A DNA stretch of 64,000 bases from contig NZ_CP178740.1 of assembly GCF_047324305.1 (NCBI RefSeq), positions 1,736,001-1,800,000 of the forward strand, written 5' to 3'. The position numbers and the translations under genes were made by a program. Numbering within the stretch: position 1 is the stretch's first letter; every line of letters begins with the position of its first letter. This DNA is from Acerihabitans sp047324305 (GTDB lineage Bacteria; Pseudomonadota; Gammaproteobacteria; Enterobacterales; Enterobacteriaceae). The notes below the pieces were generated by a model that made no database searches, was not told where the DNA came from, and saw only the letters and a list, made by a program, of their open reading frames with translations. Shown in pieces: positions 7,863 to 14,757 of this stretch.

Positions 7863-9965
7863 ATGAATATCGGCGGTTGTGGCAGTTCATCGGGCAACAG
7901 ATGCGGCAGCTCATCCAGGGGCTGTGGCGGCGGCAATTCCCGTGGAGCATGCGCGACGCACAGAGGCGGGGGTGGCGGTGATTATGCCGGCCGGGTCACC
8001 TCGTCGAGAAATGAAGATGTCATGACCGTAACCGCCACCCCTGGCAGACACCACTCCGGTAATCATCATTTCCGTCTGCATGGCGGCGGCAACGGCGGTA
8101 ATACCAGCGGGAGCGGAGGTTTTAATAATACACAGCAATTAGAGACGGCGAGAAGAAGGGATTTTCAAGCACTTACGGAACAATTTCAATATCACATTAA
8201 TTTATCAAAAGAAGTGTTGGATAAAGCCCTGGCGGAATGCCAGGAAGATCATGATGGCTATCACTCCCAGCCAAGGCCTGCCACATTGGCGGCGGCAGAG
8301 GCGCTGGACAATGATATGCGGGCGCAGGTGTTTTCCGCCCAGCATAAAAAGCAATCCGCCTACCAAGCGCTGAGTGAGATTAACGACCGCCTTTGCCATC
8401 TCAGTACCGGCGTTATCGCATTACATAAAGAACTAAGCACTAACCCGAGTACGTCTGTTCGGGAACGCTATTTACGGCAAGAACATCAGCTCAATCTAGA
8501 AAAGACCAAACGGAATAATCTTGACCATGCCGCCCGGGCAAGGGCTGGACAGGTGGATAACGCGCTCAAACGGAAAAATGAAACCGGGCAAATTTTAGCG
8601 GCAATAAGAAACTCTATTGCAGAACAAAAGGCTGCGGGAGCTCCCCCTGAAGCGCGGAAAGCTGTTGTCAACGCTGAAAACGCCGCAAACTCCCGTAGCG
8701 AACCCTTGGCGGATAAAAGTGCTATACCCGCATCGGCAACGCCCTCCATGGTGGGCAATACTGCTATTCCCGCATCGGTATCGCCGTCCATGGTGGACCG
8801 TAATGCCATTCCCACATCGGCAATGCCCTCCATGGCGCAGGTTAACGCGCGGCGCGCCATAGCGTTATCCGGTATGGCAGTGGCCCCATCGCCCAGGATG
8901 GCGCTGGCGCCGGTCGCCGCCGGCGTAAATGGCGGTATGGCAAACGCCGCCGCCGGCGGGGTTAATGGTCTCGCGCTACGCACCGCGATAAGCGAATTAG
9001 GCGCGGCCACGCTCGGGCTGGCAAAACATCCCCTTGGCCTGGGGGTGGGGTTGTTAGCCTACAGCGGCAACGTGGGCGAAGGTAGCGACAAGGTGCCGGG
9101 GCGCGACCTGGCGCAACGCTTCGCCACTGCTCCGTTGGATCCGTCTGAACTGGCGTCTGCGCCAGGGGTCAGCTGTGCCGCAGGTAACGCTGTAAAAAAT
9201 AACCTGCTGGGCGCTGTCGCCGGGGCTGCAGTGGAAAGCGCACCGGTGGCCGGAGCTGCTTGCGATGCTGCCAAAGAAGGCAAAAAAGACGCAGCGCTGG
9301 CGCTTGGTAAGGCTGCAACCGAGGTTCAGGCCGCTGTTTGTCGCGACAGCCTGCTGTGTGTGGCGAAACTTATCCTGACGGGACAAAGCGGTAGTACAAC
9401 GGAAACTGTGCCTGTTGCGGATGATTTGACGGGCGGTAAACTTGAAAACCCATCGTCAAATCAGGATAATAAGAACGTATTTATCTCACCGGATCAGCGA
9501 GGAGATCAGAGATTCCGTCACACCGGCAATATCGAACGCAAACCGTATACGGATGAGAGTACGACGGTAACGCCGATACCGGAACATAGTAAAGATAAAT
9601 TCATTTATCTGTCTAATGGCAAAGATAATAGATTACCCATTTCAGAACCTACGGTGGCAAATAATGGATTGAAAGTTGAATCTAATGCTAAACATACACC
9701 TGGAGCACAAGGATCTAGGCCTAATGCCGGGGTTGAGCCGAGAAATTCTTTAGAACTATTTGACCATTCTATTGCTACGAAAGATCCGAAGATAAGGCTA
9801 GCCATTGATAATAATGGGAATATTCATCGGTTCTTCAACACTAGCAAGGATGGAAAGGGCAATTTTCACTGGAGTGGCAGCTCGGGAGATGAAAAAAATG
9901 CTTTAGGTAACAGGGAATTGGGGAACTTTAACAGAGAAATCAAAGAGCTGAAGGATAAAAAATGA
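7863..9965 (+). CDS. Colicin/S-pyocin-like bacteriocin (full length)
   Basis: A 700-residue modular toxin. Seen in order: a Gly/Ser-rich N-terminus with four Cys in the first 30 residues (a second possible start is Met54, at 8022) and a further Gly-rich stretch to about residue 90, like colicin translocation regions; a charged, helical, probably coiled-coil region (about 95-265); three 14-residue repeats (285-326); an Ala/Gly-rich linker with the conserved block LGLAKHPLGLGVGLLAYSGN (about 383-402); and a C-terminal tip (about 625-700) with NIHRFF and FHWSGS. The tip is probably a nuclease-type toxin, but I cannot name its activity. An immunity gene follows with a 4-base ATGA overlap. The linker is shared with the truncated gene at 11006. 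No signal peptide is seen. Confidence 0.7.
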   Translation: MNIGGCGSSSGNRCGSSSRGCGGGNSRGACATHRGGGGGDYAGRVTSSRNEDVMTVTATPGRHHSGNHHFRLHGGGNGGNTSGSGGFNNTQQLETARRRDFQALTEQFQYHINLSKEVLDKALAECQEDHDGYHSQPRPATLAAAEALDNDMRAQVFSAQHKKQSAYQALSEINDRLCHLSTGVIALHKELSTNPSTSVRERYLRQEHQLNLEKTKRNNLDHAARARAGQVDNALKRKNETGQILAAIRNSIAEQKAAGAPPEARKAVVNAENAANSRSEPLADKSAIPASATPSMVGNTAIPASVSPSMVDRNAIPTSAMPSMAQVNARRAIALSGMAVAPSPRMALAPVAAGVNGGMANAAAGGVNGLALRTAISELGAATLGLAKHPLGLGVGLLAYSGNVGEGSDKVPGRDLAQRFATAPLDPSELASAPGVSCAAGNAVKNNLLGAVAGAAVESAPVAGAACDAAKEGKKDAALALGKAATEVQAAVCRDSLLCVAKLILTGQSGSTTETVPVADDLTGGKLENPSSNQDNKNVFISPDQRGDQRFRHTGNIERKPYTDESTTVTPIPEHSKDKFIYLSNGKDNRLPISEPTVANNGLKVESNAKHTPGAQGSRPNAGVEPRNSLELFDHSIATKDPKIRLAIDNNGNIHRFFNTSKDGKGNFHWSGSSGDEKNALGNRELGNFNREIKELKDKK
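8715..8840 (+). repeat. Three tandem 42-bp coding repeats in the bacteriocin gene
   Basis: Three in-frame 42-base units (8715-8756, 8757-8798, 8799-8840) encode 14-residue repeats of the pattern x-x-A-I-P-x-S-x-x-P-S-M-x-x. They sit between the helical domain and the Ala/Gly-rich linker and probably form a flexible spacer. Copy number may vary between strains. Confidence 0.85.
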
Positions 9966-10462
9966 TTTTCGGACAACCTTTTGTATTTGCTGTTTTTTAC
10001 GAATTACTGGAAAAAACAGAGGACAATTACTGGAAATATGGACTTTTTGGTTTTTTTATTGAGGACGAAATATATCCAGCAAAGGGATCTAATTATACAT
10101 TGTCAATGGCTATTGATTATCTAAAGGATTGTGAGCCTGAAATAACTAATTGCAAAAATAATGAGCTCCTTTTTCCCGACAGCGATTTAGAACTGTTAAG
10201 AAAACTGGCACATTCGCATGGAATGCTTCTTGATAGTGATCCTCAAGATTTGGAATTGCCTGACGCAAAGCCGTTAGGCGTTTTTTTAAGCCCACTTGAA
10301 GTATCAGACGTTGGCTTTTATTTGTTTTATTATCCTAAAGATGAAGATGAAGAATACTTGATATACACAGCGGATTACGGTAATACAGCTAAAAAAGCCA
10401 TATTTAAGAAAGGTACTATCAGTAATGTGTTCGCACAACTCCCAATCAAAGATGCTATATAG
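9962..10462 (+). CDS. Immunity protein for the bacteriocin (Imm42-like)
   Basis: A 166-residue acidic cytoplasmic protein whose ATG overlaps the stop of the bacteriocin gene (ATGA), the standard toxin-immunity arrangement. Its opening MIFGQPFVFAVFYELLEK and the overall pattern resemble the Imm42 family as I remember it; that family call needs a profile search. It is AT-rich compared with the nitrogenase genes, as immunity genes often are. A short hairpin with a T-rich tail follows at 10475. It should neutralise the toxin tip at the bacteriocin C-terminus. Confidence 0.7.
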   Translation: MIFGQPFVFAVFYELLEKTEDNYWKYGLFGFFIEDEIYPAKGSNYTLSMAIDYLKDCEPEITNCKNNELLFPDSDLELLRKLAHSHGMLLDSDPQDLELPDAKPLGVFLSPLEVSDVGFYLFYYPKDEDEEYLIYTADYGNTAKKAIFKKGTISNVFAQLPIKDAI

Positions 10463-10474
10463 TTGACTAAAATT

Positions 10475-10496
10475 CCGGCACCTACGCCGGTATTTT
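10475..10496 (+). terminator. Terminator after bacteriocin-immunity pair
   Basis: A 5-bp G+C stem (10475-10479 with 10486-10490, six-base loop) followed by TATTTTT, 13 bases after the immunity stop codon. A weak but plausible intrinsic terminator. Confidence 0.55.
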
Positions 10497-10502
10497 TAAC
10501 TT

Positions 10503-10637
10503 ATATGCCAGTCCGTATCTGATGATTTAGGAGCGTTACTTGGCTCAATGGATTGGACGATATGGCGTGATTCATCCAAACCTGCCGATCCAGCGGTATG
10601 GGAAGACTGGATAGCAGCAGTTAAAAAAGTGGATTGA
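10503..10637 (+). pseudogene. Remnant of an immunity-type gene (C-terminal fragment)
   Basis: An open stretch of 44 codons ending in TGA at 10635-10637 reads SDDLGALLGSMDWTIWRDSS and continues with acidic, Trp-rich residues to AAVKKVD. This acidic composition is typical of immunity proteins, and the piece lies where a further toxin-immunity module would be expected. It has no plausible start or ribosome-binding site. I read it as the tail of a deleted immunity gene; the family is not identified. Confidence 0.5.
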
Positions 10638-10649
10638 ACAAGAACCCGT

Positions 10650-11005
10650 TCAACTCTTACCTATGTTGAGTACCCGCGCCCGGCAACGCCCGTCCGGTTG
10701 TTGCGCCACCGTAAGCGCCAGCTTTAATGCCGGCAGTTCATGTTTAAACCATTTCGGCACATGATCGCAGGTAATGTCGATTTGTTTAAAGGCTCCCGCG
10801 CGGAAAAATGGCAGCAGCACCTGTTTCGAGGTTAAGGCGCCATCGCTTTTCAGCGCGTCGATAAGGTTAAGGCAATATTCCCCCGCGCCCTGGCCGGGCT
10901 TGATAACGCTTTGGGCCGCCGCTGCCTGCTCCCGCGGCGCGTTCTCTTCCACAAACTGCCGGATACGCGTCAGGAAACCGGCGGGTTCCCCGGTCAGCCG
11001 CCACA
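10650..11005 (-). pseudogene. anfO: 3' fragment of anfO (duplicated)
   Basis: This stretch repeats the last part of the intact anfO gene (13150-13508 region) at an offset of 2503 bases, nearly identically from 10677 to 11005; the last few codons differ (ending VLNIGKS instead of VLNIAGNA). A 118-codon frame remains open from an internal ATG at 11006, but it lacks the first 88 residues of AnfO and its natural ribosome-binding site, so it is presumably not functional. At 11005 the anfO similarity stops abruptly and bacteriocin sequence begins on the opposite strand, marking the duplication junction. Confidence 0.9.
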
Positions 11006-11825
11006 ATTAGGCGCGGCCGCGCTCGGGCTGGCAAAACATCCCCTCGGCCTGGGGGTGGGGCTGTTAGCCTACAGCGGCAACGTGGGCGAAGGCAGCGATA
11101 AAGTGCCGGGGCGCGACCTGGCGCAACGCTTTTCATCTGCTCCAGCGGCTCCGTCTGGACCGGCGTCTGCGCCAGGGATCAGCTTTTCCGCAGGTAACGC
11201 TGTGGAGAATAACCTGCTGGGCGCGATCGTAGGTGGTGCGGCGGAAAGTGCAGCGATAGCGGGAGCAGTAGGTCATGGCAGCCAGTCGGAGTCGAACGAT
11301 GACGACGGCTTCGATATGGGTGGAGACATCTGTGAAGGCACGCGCGAACAGTGTTCGGTACGTGATGGAACGCGCGGGCCGGGACGGATGGAAAGTCGCA
11401 ACGAAGAGGGCGGCGAGGCTAAACCGAATCTGGGCAAAGACATAGCCAAAGCCGCCGATGCGCAAAAAGCCGAGCTGGGCGGAGTGGGATCGGGAACACC
11501 GGGAGGTTGGGGGCCGGAAGACGAAGAGAAAGCCAGAAATAATGACCGAAAAGTTATTACTGTTGAAGAGCTGAGGTCCACCTCCTCAAGGGGGCAAGAA
11601 ACTTTAGGCAGATCAAAGCTTTTTGAACGAGCAGGTGGAAAAAACGCAGCTAATAAAGAATTTGATGCCTTAGCGCCTGATAATGTTAAACAAATTCCCG
11701 GTGGCAGGGTCGGTTCATTGTCTGATGGACGGACAGTCATTATCCGCGAACGTAGTACTGACGGCAGACCTACATTAGAGATACAATCTGGCAGGAATAG
11801 AATAAAATTCAGATATGAGGAGTGA
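11006..11825 (+). pseudogene. Truncated bacteriocin gene (orphan linker plus different toxin tip)
   Basis: From 11006 the sequence matches the bacteriocin linker beginning at 8996, including LGLAKHPLGLGVGLLAYSGN and KVPGRDLAQRF, then diverges into a different spacer and C-terminal tip. The tip (about the last 70 residues: KEFDALAPDNVKQIPGGRVG, SDGRTVIIRE, RPTLEIQSGRNRIKFRYEE) resembles a domain common at the ends of polymorphic toxins, activity not known to me. The first 378 or so residues of the bacteriocin are missing. A frame from an ATG at 10911 would read through antisense anfO and is probably not a real start. It may serve as a silent tip cassette that recombination through the shared linker could place on the full-length gene. 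Confidence 0.75.
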
Positions 11826-11831
11826 TTATAT

Positions 11832-12209
11832 ATGAAGGAAAAATTAGTTAAACTTGCATATGATGAATGCTCCACGCTGGTTGGTAGCCAATTGATTAAT
11901 TGTAACTATGCTTCTGGGGCGCTTTTTTTATCTTTACTTGCAAACAATAAAAAAATAAAAATTGCCTTTGATTGGATTTATTGTTTCCGCGTTATTGACG
12001 AGGGTGATTTATTGAAAATGCAAGAAGAACAAAAAGGTGAAATGGTCGCTGGCATTTATACTATTTTACATTCACCATATTTGAAGTGGTTTAATGAACA
12101 GAGTGCTGATATCCATGCGAAAGAAGGTGTTGTTCACTATTCAATAGTTACAATTGAAGATGTGATAGATGTACTATCGTTAGTTCCACCGGTGATCTCC
12201 AGTGAGTAA
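11832..12209 (+). CDS. Immunity protein for the second toxin tip
   Basis: A 125-residue AT-rich gene starting six bases after the truncated toxin gene, preceded by AGGAG at 11817-11821. The product is a small soluble protein without signal peptide or membrane segment (KIKIAFDWIYCFRVIDEGDL, then VHYSIVTIEDVIDVLSLVPP). Position and size indicate the cognate immunity protein of the tip encoded just upstream. I do not recognise its Pfam family. Keeping it intact while its toxin lacks a translocation domain fits a protective role against relatives that still deploy this tip. Confidence 0.65.
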   Translation: MKEKLVKLAYDECSTLVGSQLINCNYASGALFLSLLANNKKIKIAFDWIYCFRVIDEGDLLKMQEEQKGEMVAGIYTILHSPYLKWFNEQSADIHAKEGVVHYSIVTIEDVIDVLSLVPPVISSE

Positions 12210-12239
12210 TTTTTTGATTAAAACCCCGGCCTAGCACCG

Positions 12240-12726
12240 GGGTTCTCCCTCGAGCCAGGACGGTAAAACGGCACTGATATCGCCTGATCAACGCCGTGAG
12301 CAAGGTTCTAGGCATACCGGCAACATAGGCGGTAAACCGGTAAGGGGCGGAAATATTTTTGCAAATCCTGGTGCGGATCCTCTTACTATGAGAGATCTGG
12401 TTTACCTTTCTCAATAATCTAACAGTAAAATTGAAAACGTCATCACTGAAACATTATCGGGTAAAAAAAACTTCACCAGCTCGACGACGTTAACTACTGA
12501 CAAAGCATTAGCTGCGGGTTTGAAGTTTTTAGGCTCAAATTACAAGGAAATTGGCAAGACTGGTTCAGGGGTCTACCATAGTGCAGACGGAACAAAAGAA
12601 TTTAGAATAGATTCAGGTTCTATAAGCGGCATGCATGCTCCCGGTATTCCGCATGTTCATTTTAGTGTAAAAGACCCGGTAACGGGTAAGTATAGTTCGA
12701 ATAACCATGTTCCTTACGAAGATTAA
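12240..12726 (+). pseudogene. Orphan third toxin tip, interrupted by an in-frame stop
   Basis: The reading frame from about 12257 gives ALISPDQRREQGSRHTGNIG, close to VFISPDQRGDQRFRHTGNIE of the full bacteriocin, so this is another bacteriocin 3' piece. It continues to YLSQ, where TAA at 12415-12417 interrupts it, then resumes in the same frame to a C-terminal tip with KFLGSNYKEIGKTGSGVYHS and PHVHFSVKDPVTGKYSSNNH, ending at 12726. Such GPHVHF-type ends are seen on many polymorphic toxins. An internal ATG at 12520 leaves a 68-codon frame that is probably not an independent gene. Confidence 0.7.
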
Positions 12727-12732
12727 GGAAAG

Positions 12733-12936
12733 ATGATGATTATGAAAAATGGAACCATAGTTAGTGGAGAGTATAATGGATGGGAAATACAGGTTGTAGA
12801 TGATACCCTGGGTGATACTGGTGGCTATTATTTAATATTTCAGAACAGTGATAAGGTGGTCTTTGATTATTGGTTTGAAAAAAGAGAATATCTTGATAAT
12901 CAATTAACCGATTACAGTATCAAATGGAATGATTAG
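12733..12936 (+). CDS. Immunity protein for the third toxin tip
   Basis: A 67-residue AT-rich gene six bases after the orphan tip. AAGGAAAG precedes the ATGATGATTATG cluster, so the start could be 12733, 12736 or 12742. The product is small and soluble (NGWEIQVVDDTLGDTGGYYL, FDYWFEKREYLDNQL). Toxin-tip/immunity order and tight spacing are the main evidence; I do not recognise the family. It converges on anfO, whose stop lies 213 bases further on. Confidence 0.6.
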   Translation: MMIMKNGTIVSGEYNGWEIQVVDDTLGDTGGYYLIFQNSDKVVFDYWFEKREYLDNQLTDYSIKWND

Positions 12937-13149
12937 AGGCAGCTTACCCCGACTACTGCCGGGGTTATCACCAGCACCCAAATAGGCATTTAGCATGGGC
13001 GATACCTGCGGAAAATCATCCCCTGGACAATGACGGAGCAAGGAACGGAGGTCGAGGACACCTGATTGATTGCCGAGCCACAGGCAGGTCAAGTGCCCAG
13101 AATTTGCGCCAGAAGCGGGCTTGACTTTTTAAACGCCCAAGCAGGCAAC

Positions 13150-13770
13150 TCAAGCGTTGCCTGCGATATTGAGCACCAACGCCCGGCAACGCCCGTCCGG
13201 TTGTTGCGCCACCGTAAGCGCCAGCTTTAATGCCGGCAGTTCATGTTTAAACCATTTCGGCACATGATCGCAGGTAATGTCGATTTGTTTAAAGGCTCCC
13301 GCGCGGAAAAATGGCAGCAGCACCTGTTTCGAGGTTAAGGCGCCATCGCTTTTCAGCGCGTCGATAAGGTTAAGGCAATATTCCCCCGCGCCCTGGCCGG
13401 GCTTGATAACGCTTTGGGCCGCCGCTGCCTGCTCCCGCGGCGCGTTTTCTTCCACAAACTGCCGGATACGCGTCAGGAAACCGGCGGGTTCCCCGGTCAG
13501 CCGCCACATAGTGATGCCCATGCCGTCAAAATAGGACAGCAGCGCGCCGTGAATAGCGGCGGCGACAAAATGGCGGCAGCCGTCGAGGGACGTCAGCATC
13601 TCCAGGGTGCGGGTTCTGATTTCGCTTAATCCCATTTGCGGGCGCAGGGTAAACGGAATATCCGCAACCGGCCGCCAACCGTCGGCGGTTGATTCATACA
13701 CCCGCACCGCGCCTGGCTGGTACAGCGAGGCGGCCCGGCCGCCGGCATCGATAAATACCGCTATCTTCAT
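13150..13770 (-). CDS. anfO: Fe-only nitrogenase accessory protein AnfO
   Basis: A 206-residue protein encoded at the end of the anf operon (MKIAVFIDAGGRAASLYQPG at the N-terminus), resembling the AnfO/Anf1 family that accompanies anfHDGK. Its biochemical role is not established; Azotobacter genetics links it to Fe-only nitrogenase-dependent growth. A GGGAG ribosome-binding site precedes the start at 13770. It lies 10 bases downstream of the flavin-type accessory gene. Its 3' part is duplicated at 10650-11005. The family assignment is from memory of the AnfO pattern plus context. Confidence 0.8.
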   Translation of the reverse strand: MKIAVFIDAGGRAASLYQPGAVRVYESTADGWRPVADIPFTLRPQMGLSEIRTRTLEMLTSLDGCRHFVAAAIHGALLSYFDGMGITMWRLTGEPAGFLTRIRQFVEENAPREQAAAAQSVIKPGQGAGEYCLNLIDALKSDGALTSKQVLLPFFRAGAFKQIDITCDHVPKWFKHELPALKLALTVAQQPDGRCRALVLNIAGNA

Positions 13771-13780
13771 TTTCCACTCC

Positions 13781-14287
13781 CTAAAATCCGTGCTGTTTAC
13801 CCTTCATTGAAATGATATCAATACGCAGCACCAGGGTGGCGCGCACATTGGCGGCGGGAAAGGTCCAGGCTTTGTCGCTGAAGCGGGCGACAATCAGGTT
13901 AAGCGCGGCGATCTTTTCCGCCTCGTCCCGGATAAACACCGCGTTGCCCAGACCGATGACCGTACGGTGCCTGGCCTCGAAATTACAGATCACCTCGTCT
14001 TCCACCACGCCCTGTTCGGTGGAAACCGCAAAACACAGGGTGCTGTTTTTTTTCAGCATCGCTATTTTGGTGCCGGCCCTGGCGGAATGGAAATAAAGCG
14101 ACGTGCCGTCCCAGGCGTAAAATACCGGTACCATAAAAGGGATATTGTCCTGCGCCAGGGCGATATACATCACCCTGGCGGAGTCCAGGATCGCCGCTAT
14201 TTCGGCCGGTTGCGTTATTTCCCGTTCATCGCGACGCATGGCGCCGTGCGGATGTCCCGGGGCCGCGCGCGGTTCTGTCGACTGCAT
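13781..14287 (-). CDS. Pyridoxamine-phosphate-oxidase-like protein of the anf operon (Anf3-like)
   Basis: A 168-residue split-barrel flavoprotein-fold protein of the pyridoxamine 5'-phosphate oxidase/NimA type. Motifs include MRRDEREITQPAEIAAIL near residue 17, the barrel strand ARVMYIALAQDNIPFMVPVF, and LYFHSARAGTKIAMLKKNST. A good AAGGAGG ribosome-binding site supports the start at 14287. A member of this fold, Anf3, has been described in Azotobacter as a heme- and FAD-containing oxidase tied to the Fe-only nitrogenase, perhaps protecting it from oxygen; by context this is the likely counterpart. Heme binding cannot be judged by eye. Confidence 0.7.
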   Translation of the reverse strand: MQSTEPRAAPGHPHGAMRRDEREITQPAEIAAILDSARVMYIALAQDNIPFMVPVFYAWDGTSLYFHSARAGTKIAMLKKNSTLCFAVSTEQGVVEDEVICNFEARHRTVIGLGNAVFIRDEAEKIAALNLIVARFSDKAWTFPAANVRATLVLRIDIISMKGKQHGF

Positions 14288-14302
14288 AGGTCGTGCCCTC
14301 CT

Positions 14303-14722
14303 TTATCGCGCCTGGGAACCCTGGGTGCCCAAAGCGGTTAAAATCCCCGACAATTCCCGGCAAATGGCGATAATGCCGGCCGAATCCGCCAGGGTCGGGG
14401 TGCCGTGGTGGTAGTTTTCCAGCGAACAGAGACCAAAGATGTCATCCAGCGCGCGGATTTTGCCGCTTAATGACGGCGAAAAGAGAATAACCTCCTCCGC
14501 CGTATCCATAAGGCTGCCATAGTTGTGGTTATACGGCATGCTGCCGTACCAGGCGCAGAGTGCGATGAGATAACACTCCACGGCAATGGACGCCACGTTG
14601 AAAACCAGACCGGGCGACTGCGCCTGTTCGGCGAACAGTTCCGCCCGCCGGTGATAGCCTTCGGCATCATGGGAAAGCCGGATAAACTTTTGCCGATCGG
14701 ATTCAAATAACAGTTTTGACAT
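14303..14722 (-). CDS. Small helical (HEPN-like) protein of the anf operon
   Basis: A 139-residue protein, chosen from ATG 14722 because AAGGA precedes it at the right distance; an upstream in-frame ATG at 14758 overlaps the anfK stop. The sequence looks all-helical (FIRLSHDAEGYHRRAELFAE, VASIAVECYLIALCAWYG) and recalls HEPN-type bundles. There are no membrane segments. Its place directly after anfK matches the accessory genes reported behind anfHDGK in other diazotrophs (anfR/anf2 position), but I cannot equate it confidently with any of them. Function unknown. Confidence 0.6.
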   Translation of the reverse strand: MSKLLFESDRQKFIRLSHDAEGYHRRAELFAEQAQSPGLVFNVASIAVECYLIALCAWYGSMPYNHNYGSLMDTAEEVILFSPSLSGKIRALDDIFGLCSLENYHHGTPTLADSAGIIAICRELSGILTALGTQGSQAR

Positions 14723-14757
14723 TGGTTTTATCCTTATGAATGACAGGCCGATACCCA

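Larger units (their letters stand above)
8996..13508. repeat. Tandem duplication spanning bacteriocin linker to anfO (units 8996-11005 and 11006-13508)
   Basis: Two units each begin at the same point in the bacteriocin linker (8996 and 11006) and end at the same point in anfO (11005 and 13508). This is what a single tandem duplication leaves, with the novel joint at 11005/11006 and no more than a base or so of microhomology. The anfO parts are nearly identical; the bacteriocin linker parts differ at many positions and the toxin-immunity content differs completely. So the units were later altered by deletion or recombination, or the source alleles already differed. Confidence 0.8.

Noticed and set aside
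10911..11825. 304-codon frame as an independent toxin gene
   Set aside because: Its first 30 or so codons are antisense anfO; the real content is a truncated bacteriocin piece beginning at 11006.
13141..13164. GCAGGCAAC/GTTGCCTGC hairpin at the anfO stop codon as a terminator
   Set aside because: It spans the stop codon and has no U-run on the minus strand, so termination is not supported.
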